The notes below the pieces were generated by a model, which had not been told where the DNA came from, did no database searches, and saw only the letters and a list, made by a program, of their open reading frames with translations. From Fibrobacter sp. UBA1765 (GTDB lineage Bacteria; Fibrobacterota; Fibrobacteria; Fibrobacterales; Fibrobacteraceae): a DNA stretch of 24,683 nt. The position numbers and the translations under genes are program-made. The stretch lies in contig DCGZ01000045.1 of NCBI GenBank assembly GCA_002314675.1, positions 1 to 24,683 of the forward strand, written 5' to 3'. Shown here piece after piece: positions 24,591 to 24,683 of this stretch (position 1 is its first letter; every line of letters begins with the position of its first letter).

Positions 24591-24596
24591 AATATA
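24591..24596 (-). promoter_or_regulatory. -10 element of the CBM9-like gene, leaderless configuration
   Basis: On the minus strand TATATT ends 7 bases before the ATG at 24583. No Shine-Dalgarno is visible. Confidence 0.6.
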
Positions 24597-24599
24597 GTT

Positions 24600-24683
24600 A
24601 CTAGTGATTAGTGGAATGTACCTTTCCTGTGTTGCCGGCTGTTGCTGACGTCTGTCGACTGAGAGGTATGGGGTCGCTTCGCT
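24600..24683. repeat. Partial third copy of the interspersed composite repeat
   Basis: Heptamer-like units CTAGTGA and TTAGTGG (24601-24614) precede a 34-base core at 24637-24670, which is identical to 14554-14587. The window ends inside the following variable hairpin part. Confidence 0.85.

Overview
The window looks like chromosomal DNA of a Fibrobacter-type bacterium (phylum Fibrobacterota, FCB superphylum). The strongest clue is a GH16 glucanase domain in the circularly permuted order known from the Fibrobacter succinogenes 1,3-1,4-beta-glucanase, joined to a Ser-rich linker. Type IV pilus genes without an outer-membrane usher, beta-barrel proteins, lipoproteins and promoters close to the Bacteroidota TAnnTTTG form fit the same group. 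This assignment is inferred from protein features, not from rRNA.

Layout. (1) 1-156: part of an interspersed composite repeat with heptamer arrays. (2) 157-7540: a type IV pilus region. Two tandem, degenerate PilT-family proteins overlap by one base (157-2780). They are followed by a patatin/POTRA/beta-barrel protein with a decayed active site (2810-5200), then a canonical pilT and pilC. (3) 7541-7876: a structured, repeat-rich intergenic region. (4) 7889-11192: an MBL-fold hydrolase, a lipoprotein GH16 enzyme and trpB (TrpB2 type). (5) 11441-14493: nnr (NAD(P)HX repair) converging on tldD; the two genes share one CTAG as stop codon on both strands. (6) 14501-14705: a second copy of the composite repeat. 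(7) 14704-18349: hisF and an anchored hypothetical protein on the minus strand, then glnS. (8) 18427-20940: a putative outer-membrane protein and a lipoprotein overlapping by ATGA, converging on a NodB-type deacetylase. (9) 21074-21543: tRNA-Ser(UGA) and tRNA-Phe(GAA), each with a TTGACA promoter and its own terminator. (10) 21668-24583: uppP, a short FNT-family channel, a DUF2334-type deacetylase and a CBM9-like protein. (11) 24600-24683: a third, partial copy of the composite repeat.

Two themes stand out. First, at least nine protein genes have a TAnnnT hexamer ending only 6-7 bases before the start codon. Transcription would then begin at or next to the start codon, which implies leaderless mRNAs; a minority (trpB, glnS, the GH16 gene) have a short leader with a Shine-Dalgarno. 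Second, the pilus region holds three consecutive proteins that keep an enzyme fold but appear to have lost key catalytic residues. They sit directly upstream of the working retraction ATPase, which suggests a regulatory or structural accessory module for the pilus. Three convergent gene pairs meet with no intergenic space for a terminator.
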